NCBI GenBank assembly: GCA_942159475.1 | Contig: OW804099.1 | Coordinates: forward strand, 3,423,912 to 3,487,911 | Direction of reading: 5' to 3' | Source: Sthenelais limicola | Taxonomy: Eukaryota > Annelida > Polychaeta > Phyllodocida > Sigalionidae | DNA: 64,000 bases | Shown here: piece by piece, positions 11,638 to 23,965 of the stretch | How positions within the stretch are numbered: position 1 is the first letter of the stretch | How the letters are laid out: each line of letters begins with the position of its first letter | Made by a program: the position numbers and the translations under genes | The notes under the pieces: generated by a model | Databases searched by the model: none | What the model was told of the DNA's origin: nothing | The model's input: only the letters and a program-made list of their open reading frames with translations

Positions 11638-13018
11638 TACCTACAGCTCTCTACCCTAGCACAGGTGTGGGTTAGAACCCTGTACCTACAGCTTTCTACC
11701 CTAACACAGGTGTAGGTTAGAACCCAGTACCTGCAGCTTTCTACCCTAACACAGGTGTGGGTTAGAACCCTGTACCTACAGCTTTCTACCCTAACACAGG
11801 TGTGGGTTAGAACCCAGTACCTACAGCTTTCTACCCTAGCACAGGTGTGGGTTAGAACCCAGTACCTACAGCTTTCTACCCTAGCACAGGTGTGGGTTAG
11901 AACCCAGTACCTACAGCTCTCTACCCTAGCACAGGTGTGGGTTAGAACCCTGTACCTGCAGCTTTCTACCCTGGCACAGGTGTGGGTTAGAACCCTGTAC
12001 CTACAGCTCTCTACCCTAGCACAGGCGAGGGTTAGAACCCTGTACCTACAGCTTTCTACCCTAACACAGGCGAGGGTTAGAACCCAGTACCTACAGCTTT
12101 CTACCCTAGCACAGATGTGGGTTAGAACCCTGTACCTGCAGCTCTCTACCCTAGCACAGATGTGGGTTAGAACCCAGTACCTACAGCTTTCTACCCTAGC
12201 ACAGATGTGGGTTAGAACCCAGTACCTACAGCTCTCTACCCTAGCACAGGTGTGGGTTAGAACCCAGTACCTACAGCTCTCTACCCTAGCACAGGTGTGG
12301 GTTAGAACCCAGTACCTACAGCTCTCTACCCTAGCACAGGTGTGGGTTAGAACCCTGTACCTACAGCTTTCTACCCTAGCACAGATGTGGGTTAGAACCC
12401 AGTACCTACAGCTTTCTACCCTAGCACAGGTGTGGGTTAGAACCCAGTACCTACAGCTTTCTACCCTAGCACAGGTGTGGGTTAGAACCCTGTACCTACA
12501 GCTTTCTACCCTAACACAGGTGTGGGTTAGAACCCTGTACCTACAGCTTTCTACCCTAGCACAGGTGTGGGTTAGAACCCTGTACCTACAGCTTTCTACC
12601 CTAGCACAGGTGTGGGTTAGAACCCTGTACCTACAGCTTTCTACCCTAACACAGGTGTGGGTTAGAACCCAGTACCTACAGCTCTCTACCCTAGCACAGG
12701 TGTGGGTTAGAACCCAGTACCTACAGCTTTCTACCCTAGCACAGGTGTGGGTTAGAACCCTGTACCTACAGCTTTCTACCCTAGCACAGGTGTGGGTTAG
12801 AACCCTGTACCTACAGCTTTCTACCCTAGCACAGGTGTGGGTTAGAACCCTGTACCTACAGCTTTCTACCCTAACACAGGTGTGGGTTAGAACCCTGTAC
12901 CTGCAGCTCTCTACCCTAGCACAGGTGTGGGTTAGAACCCTGTACCTACAGCTTTCTACCCTAGCACAGGTGTGGGTTAGAACCCTGCACCTACAGCTTT
13001 CTAGAACCCTGTACCTAT
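11638..13018. repeat. 45-bp minisatellite in intron 1, about 30 copies
   Basis: Unit ACCTACAGCTTTCTACCCTA plus GCACAGGTGTGGGTTAGAAC and CCTGT. The length is a multiple of three, giving false ORFs of 425 (+) and 628 (-) residues. On the gene strand each unit reads TTCTAAC, then CCACACCTGTGCTAG, which resembles a branch point followed by a 3' splice site. Confidence 0.97.
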
Positions 13019-13022
13019 ACCT

Positions 13023-13498
13023 AACACAATAAAACACTGTATTGTCCTGGATATGGTGGAGACAGCTATAGACAACACAATAAAACACTGTATTGTCCTG
13101 GATATGGTGGAGACAGCTATAGACAACACAATAAAACACTGTATTGTCCTGGATATGGTGGAGACAGCTATAGACAACACAATAAAACACTGTATTGTCC
13201 TGGATATGGTGGAGGGAGCTATAGACAACACAATAAAACACTGTATTGTCCTGGATATGGTGGAGGAAGCTATAGACAACACAATAAAACACTGTATTGT
13301 CCTGGATATGGTGGAGGAAGCTATAGACAACACAATAAAACACTGTATTGTCCTGGATATGGTGGAGGGAGCTATAGACGACACAATAAAACACTGTATT
13401 GTCCTGGATATGGTGGAGGGAGCTATAGACAACACAATAAAACACTGTATTGTCCTGGATATGGTGGAGGAAGCTATAGACGACACAATAAAACACTG
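13023..13498. repeat. 51-bp minisatellite in intron 1, about 9 copies
   Basis: Unit ACACAATAAAACACTGTATT plus GTCCTGGATATGGTGGAGGA and AGCTATAGACA, with GGAGAC/GGAGGA/GGAGGG variants that change in order along the array. It is open in several frames because the unit is a multiple of three. Confidence 0.97.
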
Positions 13499-13639
13499 GC
13501 TTTATTGTCCAACAACTGATCCACTCTAGCTATTAAATCCTCCATGGTGTTGCCATGGAAACCCAATAGATATAATGGCTCCTAAGACAGTAGGTGTATG
13601 AATGTGTCAGAACTTTTATTCTACTCCTCTCTGTTACTG

Positions 13640-14035
13640 GCCCTTCCTCTCTCCTCCCCTCTCTCTCTCCTCTCCCTGTCTCTCTCTCTCTCCTTTCTCT
13701 CCCTCTCTCTCCCTCTCTCTCTCTCTCCCTCTCTCTCTCTCCCTCTCTCTCTCCTCCCTCTCCCTCTCTCTCTCCCCTCTCTCCCCCCCTCTCTCTCTCT
13801 CCCCTCTCTCTCTCTCCTCTCTCTTTCCTCTCTCTCTCTCATCTCTCTCTCTCTCCTCTCCTCTCCCCTCTCTCTCATCTCTCTCTCCTCTCTCCCTCTT
13901 TCTCCTCTCCCTCTCCTCTCCCCTCTCTCTCATCTCTCCCTCTCTCTCACCCCTGCCTTCCTTCCTCCCTCTCACCTTCCTCCCTCACACCTCCCTCCTC
14001 CCTCACACCTTCCTCCCTCTCACCTTCCTCCCGTT
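13640..14035. repeat. CT-rich low-complexity tract in intron 1
   Basis: CTCTCTCCCT-type homopyrimidine sequence on the plus strand, GA-rich in the transcript. The Ser/Leu/Pro and Arg/Glu ORFs here are artefacts. Confidence 0.95.
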
Positions 14036-14187
14036 GTCTGCCTTTACTCCACCAGCCCCTACCTATATCTGGTTCCATCTCCACAGCTCCCAGGCTCTAT
14101 GTTCCCCTAGAGACCAGTAAGCGCTGGGTCTATATGAGAGATAAGCAGCCAGCGCCCCACTCTACACACAGACACCTCATATATATT

Positions 14188-15160
14188 ATTGCACCCTTAT
14201 ACAGCATGGGCATGTAATACACATTCTCTTATTGCACCCCATTAGTGCACTCTTATACAGCATGGGCATGTAATACACATTCTCTTATTGCACCCCTCAT
14301 ACAGCCATACAATACACATTCTGTTATTGCACCCCATTATTGCACTCTTATACACCATGGGCATGTAATACACATTCTCTTATTGCACCCCTCATACAGC
14401 CATACAATACACATTCTGTTATTGCACCCCTTATACAGCATGGGCATACAATACACATTATGTTATTGCACCCCTCATACCGCCATACAATACACATTCT
14501 GTTATTGCATCCCTTATACAGCATGGGCATACAATACACATTATGTTATTGCACCCCTCATACCGCCATACAATACACATTCTGTTATTACACCCCTCAT
14601 ACAGCCATACAATACACATTCTGTTATTGCACCCATCATACAGCCATGCAATACACATTCTGTTATTGCACCCATCATACAGTCATACAATACACATTCT
14701 CTTATTGCACCCCTTATACAGCATGGGCATACAATACACATTCTGTTATTGCACCCCTCATACAGCCATACAATACACATTCTCTTATTGCACCCCTCAT
14801 ACCGCCATACAATACACATTCTCTTATTGCACCCCTCATACAGCCATACAATACACATTCTCTTATTGCACCTCTCATACAGCCATACAATACACATTCT
14901 CTTATTGCACCCATCATACAGTCATACAATACACATTCTCTTATTGCACCCCTCATACAACCATACAATACACATTCTCTTATTGCACCCCTCATACAGC
15001 CATACAATACACATTCTGTTATTGCACCCATCATACAGTCATACAATACACATTCTGTTATTGCACCCCTCATACAACCATACAATACACATTCTGTTAT
15101 TGCACCCCTCATACAGCATGGCCATACAATACACATTCTGTTATTGCACCCCTCATATGG
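14188..15160. repeat. 39-bp minisatellite in intron 1, about 24 copies
   Basis: Unit ACAGCCATACAATACACATT plus CTGTTATTGCACCCCTCAT; a second form with CAGCATGGGCATACAATAC is interspersed on the left. It is open in all plus frames, giving false 286-320 residue ORFs. Confidence 0.96.
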
Positions 15161-15208
15161 CTGTATGGTGGGAAGTTCAAAAGGGAACATTTATGTGTGA
15201 GGCATAGC

Positions 15209-15466
15209 GGCCATCATCCCCCATTACCAGCAGACCTTCCACAGGCCATCATCCCCCATTACCAGCAGACCTCCCACAGGCCATCATCCCCCATTACCAG
15301 CAGACCTTCCACAGGCCATCATCCCCCATTATCAGCAGACCTTCCACAGGCCATCATCCCCCATTACCAGCAGACCTTCCACAGGCCATCATCCCCCATT
15401 ACCAGCAGACCTTCCACAGGCCATCATCCCCCATTATCAGCAGACCCTCCACAGGCCATCATCCCT
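15209..15466. repeat. 35-bp minisatellite, 7 copies
   Basis: Unit CCATCATCCCCCATTACCAG plus CAGACCTTCCACAGG, nearly perfect. A run of G with few interruptions follows at about 15549-15577. Confidence 0.96.
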
Positions 15467-15829
15467 CACAAAGCTGCACTTGGAGCACTAGTGCTGGACC
15501 TCTGATGTCCTAAAACTGGGGCACCTTCTAGCTTGAGTGTGGTGGTGTGGGGGGGGGGGGGGGGGAGGGAGGGGGGTCTATGTTTTTAGGCCTATAATAG
15601 AAACAAAATTGGGGGAAAACCGTTCTTTCTTGGCCATAGCCAAATCCTTGTTTATTTAAAACAATTAGAACTTCATAACCTATCAGCTCTGTTATCATAT
15701 CCTAAGAGTATACCCCTCTTAACATTATTGTTTGCTTTGATTGTTATACAGAAGCAATTTCAATTATCACTTGAGTAAAGTAACTTGAATATTTTATCAA
15801 AACCAACCAACCTCCTTGATAAAGGGCGC

Positions 15830-16135
15830 TTTTTTTTCTTTTTTTTTTCTTTAGTATTTTTATACAGCACATCTTATGCAATAAGACAGTTTAGTTATGA
15901 ACAAAAACAAGTACATTGTACAGTGAAGTTCAATAAACAAATGGCATTTACATTGAGATATGGGCTCACAGATGACAATCCAATACAGAATAACCATGGT
16001 CTTCCGCCCACCGCTTGTAGCCCGAAACATCGGACCCCCAATAAAACAACCCTACAACAAATCTTTTCTGTCCTCATTGTTTTGGGTTTCTTACTACATC
16101 TTGATTTTATCAAAATGTCTAAATCCTCAGAATAA
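15830..16135 (+). mobile_element. retroelement remnant (3' part)
   Basis: 15830-16012 is homologous to 35256-35430 in inverse orientation, sharing TAGTATTTTTATACAGCACA, AAGTACATTGTACA and the segment coding RYGLTDDNPIQNNHGLPP. From about 16018 it instead matches the tail at 60430-60525: AGCCCGAAACATCGGACCC followed by AATAAA and a diverged TTTGGGTT stretch. GCCCGAAACGTC-type tails with AATAAA are common at the ends of invertebrate retroelements; family assignment is inferred and not certain. Confidence 0.5.
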
Positions 16136-16236
16136 ACTAAAGTAAAAATGTCCAAGCATGTAAATCCTGATGCGGTAAAGCCCAGTATAATTGCCTTTTT
16201 AGCATTAATCAATAACAAAAATATCATCAATTTCTC

Positions 16237-19200
16237 TTCATCAATATAAATATAAATAAAGCTAGAGTCTGACCTGTTCCTACTATATTATGTTCATCAA
16301 TATAAATATAAACAAGGCTAGAGTCTGACCTGTTCCTACTATATTATGTTCATCAATATAAATATAAACAAAGCTAGAGTCTGACCTGTTCCTACTATAT
16401 TATGTTCATCAATATAAATATAAACAAGGCTAGAGTCTGACCTGTTCCTACTATATTATGTTCATCAATATAAATATAAAGCTAGAGTCTGACCTGTTCC
16501 TACTATATTATGTTCATCAATATAAATATAAAGCTAGAGTCTGACCTGTTCCTACTATATTATGTTCATCAATATAAATATAAACAAGGCTAGAGTCTGA
16601 CCTGTTCCTACTATATTATGTTCATCAATATAAATATAAACAAGGCTAGAGTCTGACTTGTTCCTACTATATTATGTTCATCAATATAAATATAAAGCTA
16701 GAGTCTGACCTGTTCCTACTATATTATGTTCATCAATATAAATATAAAGCTAGAGTCTGACCTGTTCCTACTATATTATGTTCATCAATATAAATATAAA
16801 GCTAGAGTCTGACCTGTTCCTACTATATTATGTTCATCAATATAAATATAAAGCTAGAGCCTGACCTGTTCCTACTATATTATGTTCATCAATATAAATA
16901 TAAAGCTAGAGTCTGACCTGTTCCTACTATATTATGTTCATCAATATAAATATAAAGCTAGAGTCTGACCTGTTCCTACTATATTATGTTCATCAATATA
17001 AATATAAAGCTAGAGTCTGACCTGTTCCTACTATATTATGTTCATCAATATAAATATAAACAAGGCTAGAGTCTGACCTGTTCCTACTATATTATGTTCA
17101 TCAATATAAATATAAACAAGGCTAGAGTCTGACCTGTTCCTACTATATTATGTTCATCAATATAAATATAAACAAGGCTAGAGTCTGACCTGTTCCTACT
17201 ATATTATGTTCATCAATATAAATATAAACAAGGCTAGAGTCTGACCTGTTCCTACTATATTATGTTCATCAATATAAATATAAAGCTAGAGTCTGACCTG
17301 TTCCTACTATATTATGTTCATCAATATAAATATAAAGCTAGAGTCTGACCTGTTCCTACTATATTATGTTCATCAATATAAATATAAACAAAGCTAGAGT
17401 CTGACCTGTTCCTACTATATTATGTTCATCAATATAAATATAAAGCTAGAGTCTGACCTGTTCCTACTATATTATGTTCATCAATATAATATAAAGCTAG
17501 AGTCTGACCTGTTCCTACTATATTATGTTCATCAATATAAATATAAAGCTAGAGTCTGACCTGTTCCTACTATATTATGTTCATCAATATAAATATAAAG
17601 CTAGAGTCTGACCTGTTCCTACTATATTATGTTCATCAATATAAACAAGGCTAGAGTCTGACCTGTTCCTACTATATTATGTTCATCAATATAAATATAA
17701 ACAAAGCTAGAGTCTGACCTGTTCCTACTATATTATGTTCATCAATATAAACAAGGCTAGAGTCTGACCTGTTCCTACTATATTATGTTCATCAATATAA
17801 ATATAAACAAAGCTAGAGTCTGACCTGTTCCTACTATATTATGTTCATCAATATAAATATAAAGCTAGAGTCTGACCTGTTCCTACTATATTATGTTCAT
17901 CAATATAAATATAAAGCTAGAGTCTGACCTGTTCCTACTATATTATGTTCATCAATATAAATATAAACAAAGCTAGAGTCTGACCTGTTCCTACTATATT
18001 ATGTTCATCAATATAAATATAAACAAGGCTAGAGTCTGACCTGTTCCTACTATATTATGTTCATCAATATAAATATAAAGCTAGAGTCTGACCTGTTCCT
18101 ACTATATTATGTTCATCAATATAAATATAAACAAGGCTAGAGTCTGACCTGTTCCTACTATATTATGTTCATCAATATAAATATAAACAAGGCTAGAGTC
18201 TGACCTGTTCCTACTATATTATGTTCATCAATATAAATATAAAGCTAGAGTCTGACCTGTTCCTACTATATTATGTTCATCAATATAAATATAAAGCTAG
18301 AGTCTGACCTGTTCCTACTATATTATGTTCATCAATATAAATATAAACAAGGCTAGAGTCTGACCTGTTCCTACTATATTATGTTCATCAATATAAATAT
18401 AAAGCTAGAGTCTGACCTGTTCCTACTATATTATGTTCATCAATATAAATATAAACAAGGCTAGAGTCTGACCTGTTCCTACTATATTATGTTCATCAAT
18501 ATAAATATAAAGCTAGAGTCTGACCTGTTCCTACTATATTATGTTCATCAATATAAATATAAACAAGGCTAGAGTCTGACCTGTTCCTACTATATTATGT
18601 TCATCAATATAAATATAAAGCTAGAGTCTGACCTGTTGCTACTATATTATGTTCATCAATATAAATATAAAGCTAGAGTCTGACCTGTTCCTACTATATT
18701 ATGTTCATCAATATAAATATAAACAAAGCTAGAGTCTGACCTGTTCCTACTATATTATGTTCATCAATATAAATATAAACAAGGCTAGAGTCTGACCTGT
18801 TCCTACTATATTATGTTCATCAATATAAATATAAACAAGGCTAGAGTCTGACCTGTTCCTACTATATTATGTTCATCAATATAAATATAAACAAGGCTAG
18901 AGTCTGACCTGTTCCTACTATATTATGTTCATCAATATAAATATAAAGCTAGAGTCTGACCTGTTCCTACTATATTATGTTCATCAATATAAATATAAAG
19001 CTAGAGTCTGACCTGTTCCTACTATATTATGTTCATCAATATAAATATAAACAAAGCTAGAGTCTGACCTGTTCCTACTATATTATGTTCATCAATATAA
19101 ATATAAAGCTAGAGTCTGACCTGTTCCTACTATATTATGTTCATCAATATAAATATAAACAAAGCTAGAGTCTGACCTGTTCCTACTATATTATGTTCAT

Positions 19201-21964
19201 CAATATAAATATAAAGCTAGAGTCTGACCTGTTCCTACTATATTATGTTCATCAATATAAATATAAACAAAGCTAGAGTCTGACCTGTTCCTACTATATT
19301 ATGTTCATCAATATAAATATAAACAAGGCTAGAGTCTGACCTGTTCCTACTATATTATGTTCATCAATATAAATATAAAGCTAGAGTCTGACCTGTTCCT
19401 ACTATATTATGTTCATCAATATAAATATAAACAAGGCTAGAGTCTGACCTGTTCCTACTATATTATGTTCATCAATATAAATATAAACAAGGCTAGAGTC
19501 TGACCTGTTCCTACTATATTATGTTCATCAATATAAATATAAACAAAGCTAGAGTCTGACCTGTTCCTACTATATTATGTTCATCAATATAAATATAAAC
19601 AAAGCTAGAGTCTGACCTGTTCCTACTATATTATGTTCATCAATATAAATATAAAGCTAGAGCCTGACCTGTTCCTACTATATTATGTTCATCAATATAA
19701 ATATAAAGCTAGAGTCTGACCTGTTCCTACTATATTATGTTCATCAATATAAATATAAAGCTACAGTCTGACCTGTTCCTACTATATTATGTTCATCAAT
19801 ATAAATATAAACAAAGCTAGAGTCTGACCTGTTCCTACTATATTATGTTCATCAATATAAATATAAAGCTAGAGTCTGACCTGTTCCTACTATATTATGT
19901 TCATCAATATAAATATAAACAAAGCTAGAGTCTGACCTGTTCCTACTATATTATGTTCATCAATATAAATATAAAGCTAGAGTCTGACCTGTTCCTACTA
20001 TATTATGTTCATCAATATAAATATAAAGCTAGAGTCTGACCTGTTCCTACTATATTATGTTCATCAATATAAATATAAACAAAGCTAGAGTCTGACCTGT
20101 TCCTACTATATTATGTTCATCAATATAAATATAAACAAGGCTAGAGTCTGACCTGTTCCTACTATATTATGTTCATCAATATAAATATAAAGCTAGAGTC
20201 TGACCTGTTCCTACTATATTATGTTCATCAATATAAATATAAACAAAGCTAGAGTCTGACCTGTTCCTACTATATTATGTTCATCAATATAAATATAAAG
20301 CTAGAGTCTGACCTGTTCCTACTATATTATGTTCATCAATATAAATATAAAGCTAGAGTCTGACCTGTTCCTACTATATTATGTTCATCAATATAAATAT
20401 AAAGCTAGAGTCTGACCTGTTCCTACTATATTATGTTCATCAATATAAATATAAACAAGGCTAGAGTCTGACCTGTTCCTACTATATTATGTTCATCAAT
20501 ATAAATATAAAGCTAGAGTCTGACCTGTTCCTACTATATTATGTTCATCAATATAAATATAAACAAGGCTAGAGTCTGACCTGTTCCTACTATATTATGT
20601 TCATCAATATAAATATAAAGCTAGAGTCTGACCTGTTCCTACTATATTATGTTCATCAATATAAATATAAACAAAGCTAGAGTCTGACCTGTTCCTACTA
20701 TATTATGTTCATCAATATAAATATAAACAAGGCTAGAGTCTGACCTGTTCCTACTATATTATGTTCATCAATATAAATATAAAGCTAGAGCCTGACCTGT
20801 TCCTACTATATTATGTTCATCAATATAAATATAAACAAGGCTAGAGTCTGACCTGTTCCTACTATATTATGTTCATCAATATAAATATAAAGCTAGAGTC
20901 TGACCTGTTCCTACTATATTATGTTCATCAATATAAATATAAACAAGGCTAGAGTCTGACCTGTTCCTACTATATTATGTTCATCAATATAAATATAAAG
21001 CTAGAGTCTGACCTGTTCCTACTATATTATGTTCATCAATATAAATATAAAGCTAGAGTCTGACCTGTTCCTACTATATTATGTTCATCAATATAAATAT
21101 AAACAAGGCTAGAGTCTGACCTGTTCCTACTATATTATGTTCATCAATATAAATATAAAGCTAGAGTCTGACCTGTTCCTACTATATTATGTTCATCAAT
21201 ATAAACAAGGCTAGAGTCTGACCTGTTCCTACTATATTATGTTCATCAATATAAATATAAAGCTAGAGTCTGACCTGTTCCTACTATATTATGTTCATCA
21301 ATATAAATATAAACAAGGCTAGAGTCTGACCTGTTCCTACTATATTATGTTCATCAATATAAATATAAAGCTAGAGTCTGACCTGTTCCTACTATATTAT
21401 GTTCATCAATATAAATATAAACAAAGCTAGAGTCTGACCTGTTCCTACTATATTATGTTCATCAATATAAATATAAACAAAGCTAGAGTCTGACCTGTTC
21501 CTACTATATTATGTTCATCAATATAAATATAAAGCTAGAGTCTGACCTGTTCCTACTATATTATGTTCATCAATACAAATATAAAGCTAGAGTCTGACCT
21601 GTTCCTACTATATTATGTTCATCAATATAAATATAAAGCTAGAGTCTGACCTGTTCCTACTATATTATGTTCATCAATATAAACAAGGCTAGAGTCTGAC
21701 CTGTTCCTACTATATTATGTTCATCAATATAAATATAAAGCTAGAGTCTGACCTGTTCCTACTATATTATGTTCATCAATATAAATATAAAGCTAGAGTC
21801 TGACCTGTTCCTACTATATTATGTTCATCAATATAAATATAAAGCTAGAGTCTGACCTGTTCCTACTATATTATGTTCATCAATATAAACAAGGCTAGAG
21901 TCTGACCTGTTCCTACTATATTATGTTCATCAATATAAACAAGGCTAGAGTCTGACCTGTTCCT
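16237..21964. repeat. 50/52/56-bp minisatellite carrying the exon-1 splice donor, about 107 copies
   Basis: Unit GCTAGAGTCTGACCTGTTCC plus TACTATATTATGTTCATCAA and TATAAATATAAA, with or without ACAAG. The array is very homogeneous, with rare variants such as AGAGCCTG and GACTTG. It runs to 21964, so its last unit overlaps the final 8 bases of coding exon 1 and the donor GT at 21955-21956. On the gene strand every unit reads AGGAACAG|GTCAGACTC, the same as the true exon/intron border. It fills over half of intron 1. Confidence 0.97.
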
Positions 21965-22182
21965 TCACAGACTGTAGGATGCTTGCGGCAGACTCATCTC
22001 CAGGGTTGTGGGAACCATTGTGCTGCTGTACTGGTGGTGCCTGCTGGAGGGGGGCCTGGTGGTGGTGGTAGTAGCCGGCGGTGCTGCTGGTGGTGGTGGT
22101 GGCCCCCGCGGGTGGTCCTGCTGGCATTGCTACACCCACCGGCCGGTGTCTGCCACACCGCTACACAAGACACACACAACTT
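21957..22182 (-). CDS. CTNND (PKP4/CTNND2-like): delta-catenin/p120-catenin family protein, coding exon 1 (with 5' UTR part)
   Basis: Coding part is 21957-22127 (57 codons, phase 0 at the donor). The first ATG after the upstream in-frame TAG (22161-22163) is at 22127, with G at -3, so I take it as the start. A good acceptor (pyrimidine tract ending TTGCAG, AG at 22183-22184) suggests that the exon begins at 22182 and that a 5' UTR exon lies upstream. The peptide starts MPAGPPAG, has Thr, His and Gln/Pro runs, and ends DESAASILQSVKEQ. This matches the SILxSVKEQ motif that opens the N-terminal coiled coil of p120-catenin, ARVCF, delta-catenin and PKP4. Those proteins bind the juxtamembrane tail of classical cadherins and control cadherin stability and Rho GTPases; that role is inferred by family. 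The donor CAG|GTCAGA is also the edge of the huge intron-1 array. The N-terminal tail before the motif is not recognisable. Confidence 0.88.
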
Positions 22183-22210
22183 CTGCAAGTAAAGAGAAGA
22201 ATAAGATTTA

Positions 22211-22262
22211 TTGTAAGACATGTTTTAAGACATGTTGTAAGACATTTTGTAAGACATATTTT
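22211..22262. repeat. short AAGACAT-type repeat
   Basis: Four imperfect copies of a 13-14 bp unit (TGTAAGACATTTT) just upstream, in gene sense, of the exon-1 acceptor. Confidence 0.7.
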
Positions 22263-22315
22263 GTATAACACATGTTTGGTCAACTGTTAATCCACGTTGA
22301 AAGGTGGAGAACCTG

Positions 22316-23090
22316 GGGTGTAAACATAAAACCACAACTCAGAGGTGATATCAAGGCTTTTCCCACATAGGTAGCAGTGTGGAGTGAATATAGAACCTCC
22401 ACTCAGAGGTGATATCAAGGCGTTTACCACATAGGTAGCAGTATGGAGTAAATATAGAACCACAACTCAGAGGTGATATCAAGGCTTTTCCCACATAGGT
22501 AGCAGTGTGGAGTAAATATTGAACCACAGATCAGAATAGGTAGCAGTGTGGAGTAAATATAGAACTACAACTCAGAATAGGTAGCAGTGTGGAGTAAATA
22601 TAGAACCCCAACTCAGAGGTGAGTGAGTGAGTGAGATTGGTTGCTTTACTCCCTTATCAACACATTTAATATGGTTATATCAAGGGCGGGAGAGCTGAGA
22701 GAGAGGCAGTTTATGATCATACCCAGGAAATAGAGATAGAGAAGAAGGGAGAGAGAAACAGAAAAAGAGACAGAAACGCACTTTAAGGTCTTACCCAGGA
22801 CCATAACTCAGAGGTGATATCAAGGCTTTTCCCACATAGGTAGCAGTGTGGAGTAAATATAGAACCACAACTCAGAATAGGTAGCAGTGTGGAGTAAATA
22901 TAGAACCACAACTCAGAATAGGTAGCAGTGTGGAGTAAATATAGAACCACAACTCAGAATAGGTAGCAGTGTGGAGTAAATAATGAACCACAACTCAGAA
23001 TAGGTAGCAGTGTGGAGTAAATATAGAACCACAACTCAGAATAGGTAGCAGTGTGGAGTAAATATAGAACCACAACTCAGAGTTTATATC
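22316..23090. repeat. about 41-bp diverged repeat, interrupted
   Basis: Copies of GAACCACAACTCAGAATAGG plus TAGCAGTGTGGAGTAAATAT, with longer copies including GTGATATCAAGGCTTTTCCC. The array is split by the insert at 22621-22800. Confidence 0.9.
22621..22800 (-). repeat. single dispersed copy of the 53-kb array sequence
   Basis: Inverted match to 53585-53760, sharing CACATTTAATATGGTTATAT, CAAGGGCGGGAGAGCTGAGA and CACTTTAAGGTCTTACCCAG. It holds one monomer of the array that is amplified at 52640-53690, plus a unique flank. Confidence 0.8.
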
Positions 23091-23163
23091 AAGGCTTTTC
23101 CTGCATGGGTGCTACAAACAATCCTGTCTTCTCAGAATGCAGAAAAAGCCTTGATATCAACTC
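23080..23163. repeat. short inverted repeat (27-bp arms)
   Basis: Arms 23080-23106 and 23137-23163 share TATCAAGGCTTTT and GCAT with few mismatches around a 30-base loop. It lies at the junction of two arrays. Confidence 0.75.
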
Positions 23164-23169
23164 ATGAAC

Positions 23170-23965
23170 TCAAACATTTGTACCACACACTGGGTGTATA
23201 GGAGAGTGTGTGGTACAGGCCATGTGGTAATGTTATCATTACTCCATACCTTGTACCACACACTGGGTGTATAGGAGAGTGTGTGGTACAGGCCATGTGG
23301 TAATGTTATCATTACTCCATACCTTGTACCACACACTGGGTGTATGGCAGAGTGTGGTAATGTTATCATTACTCCATACCTTGTACCACACACTGGGTGT
23401 ATAGGAGTGTGTGGTAATGTTATCATTACTCCATACCTTGTACCACACACTGGGTGTATGGGAGAGAGTGTGGTACAAGCCATGTGGTAATGTTATCATT
23501 ACTCCATACCTTGTACCACACACTGGGCGTATGAGAGAGAGTGCGGTACAAGCCATGTGGTATTGTTATCATTACTCCATACCTTGTACCACACACTGGG
23601 TGTATAGATGAGTGTGTGGTACAGGCCATGTGGTAATGTTATCATTACTCCATACCTTGTACCACACACTGGGTGTATAGGAGAGTGTGGTACAAGCCAT
23701 GTGGTAATGTTATCATTACTCCATACCTTGTACCACACACTGGGTGTATAGGAGTGTGTGGTAATGTTATCATTACTCCATACCTTGTACCACACACTGG
23801 GTGTATAGATGAGTGTGTGGTACAAGCCATGTGGTAATGTTATCATTACTCCATACCTTGTACCACACACTGGGTGTATAGGAGAGTGTGGTAATGTTAT
23901 CATTACTCCATACCTTGTACCACACACTGGGTGTATAGGAGAGTGTGGTAATGTTATCATTACCC
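23170..23965. repeat. 73/56-bp minisatellite, about 12 copies
   Basis: Unit ACCACACACTGGGTGTATAG plus GAGAGTGTGTGGTACAGGCC and ATGTGGTAATGTTATCATTA, ending CTCCATACCTTGT. Short units lack the GTACAGGCCATGTG segment. Confidence 0.95.

Noticed and set aside
11638..13018. Telomere-like CCCTAA/GGGTTAG strings
   Set aside because: They occur once per 45-bp unit and not as tandem hexamers, so this is not an interstitial telomere.
11610..13496. 628-residue cysteine/arginine-rich minus ORF
   Set aside because: Fusion of two adjacent arrays (51 and 45 bp) whose units are multiples of three.
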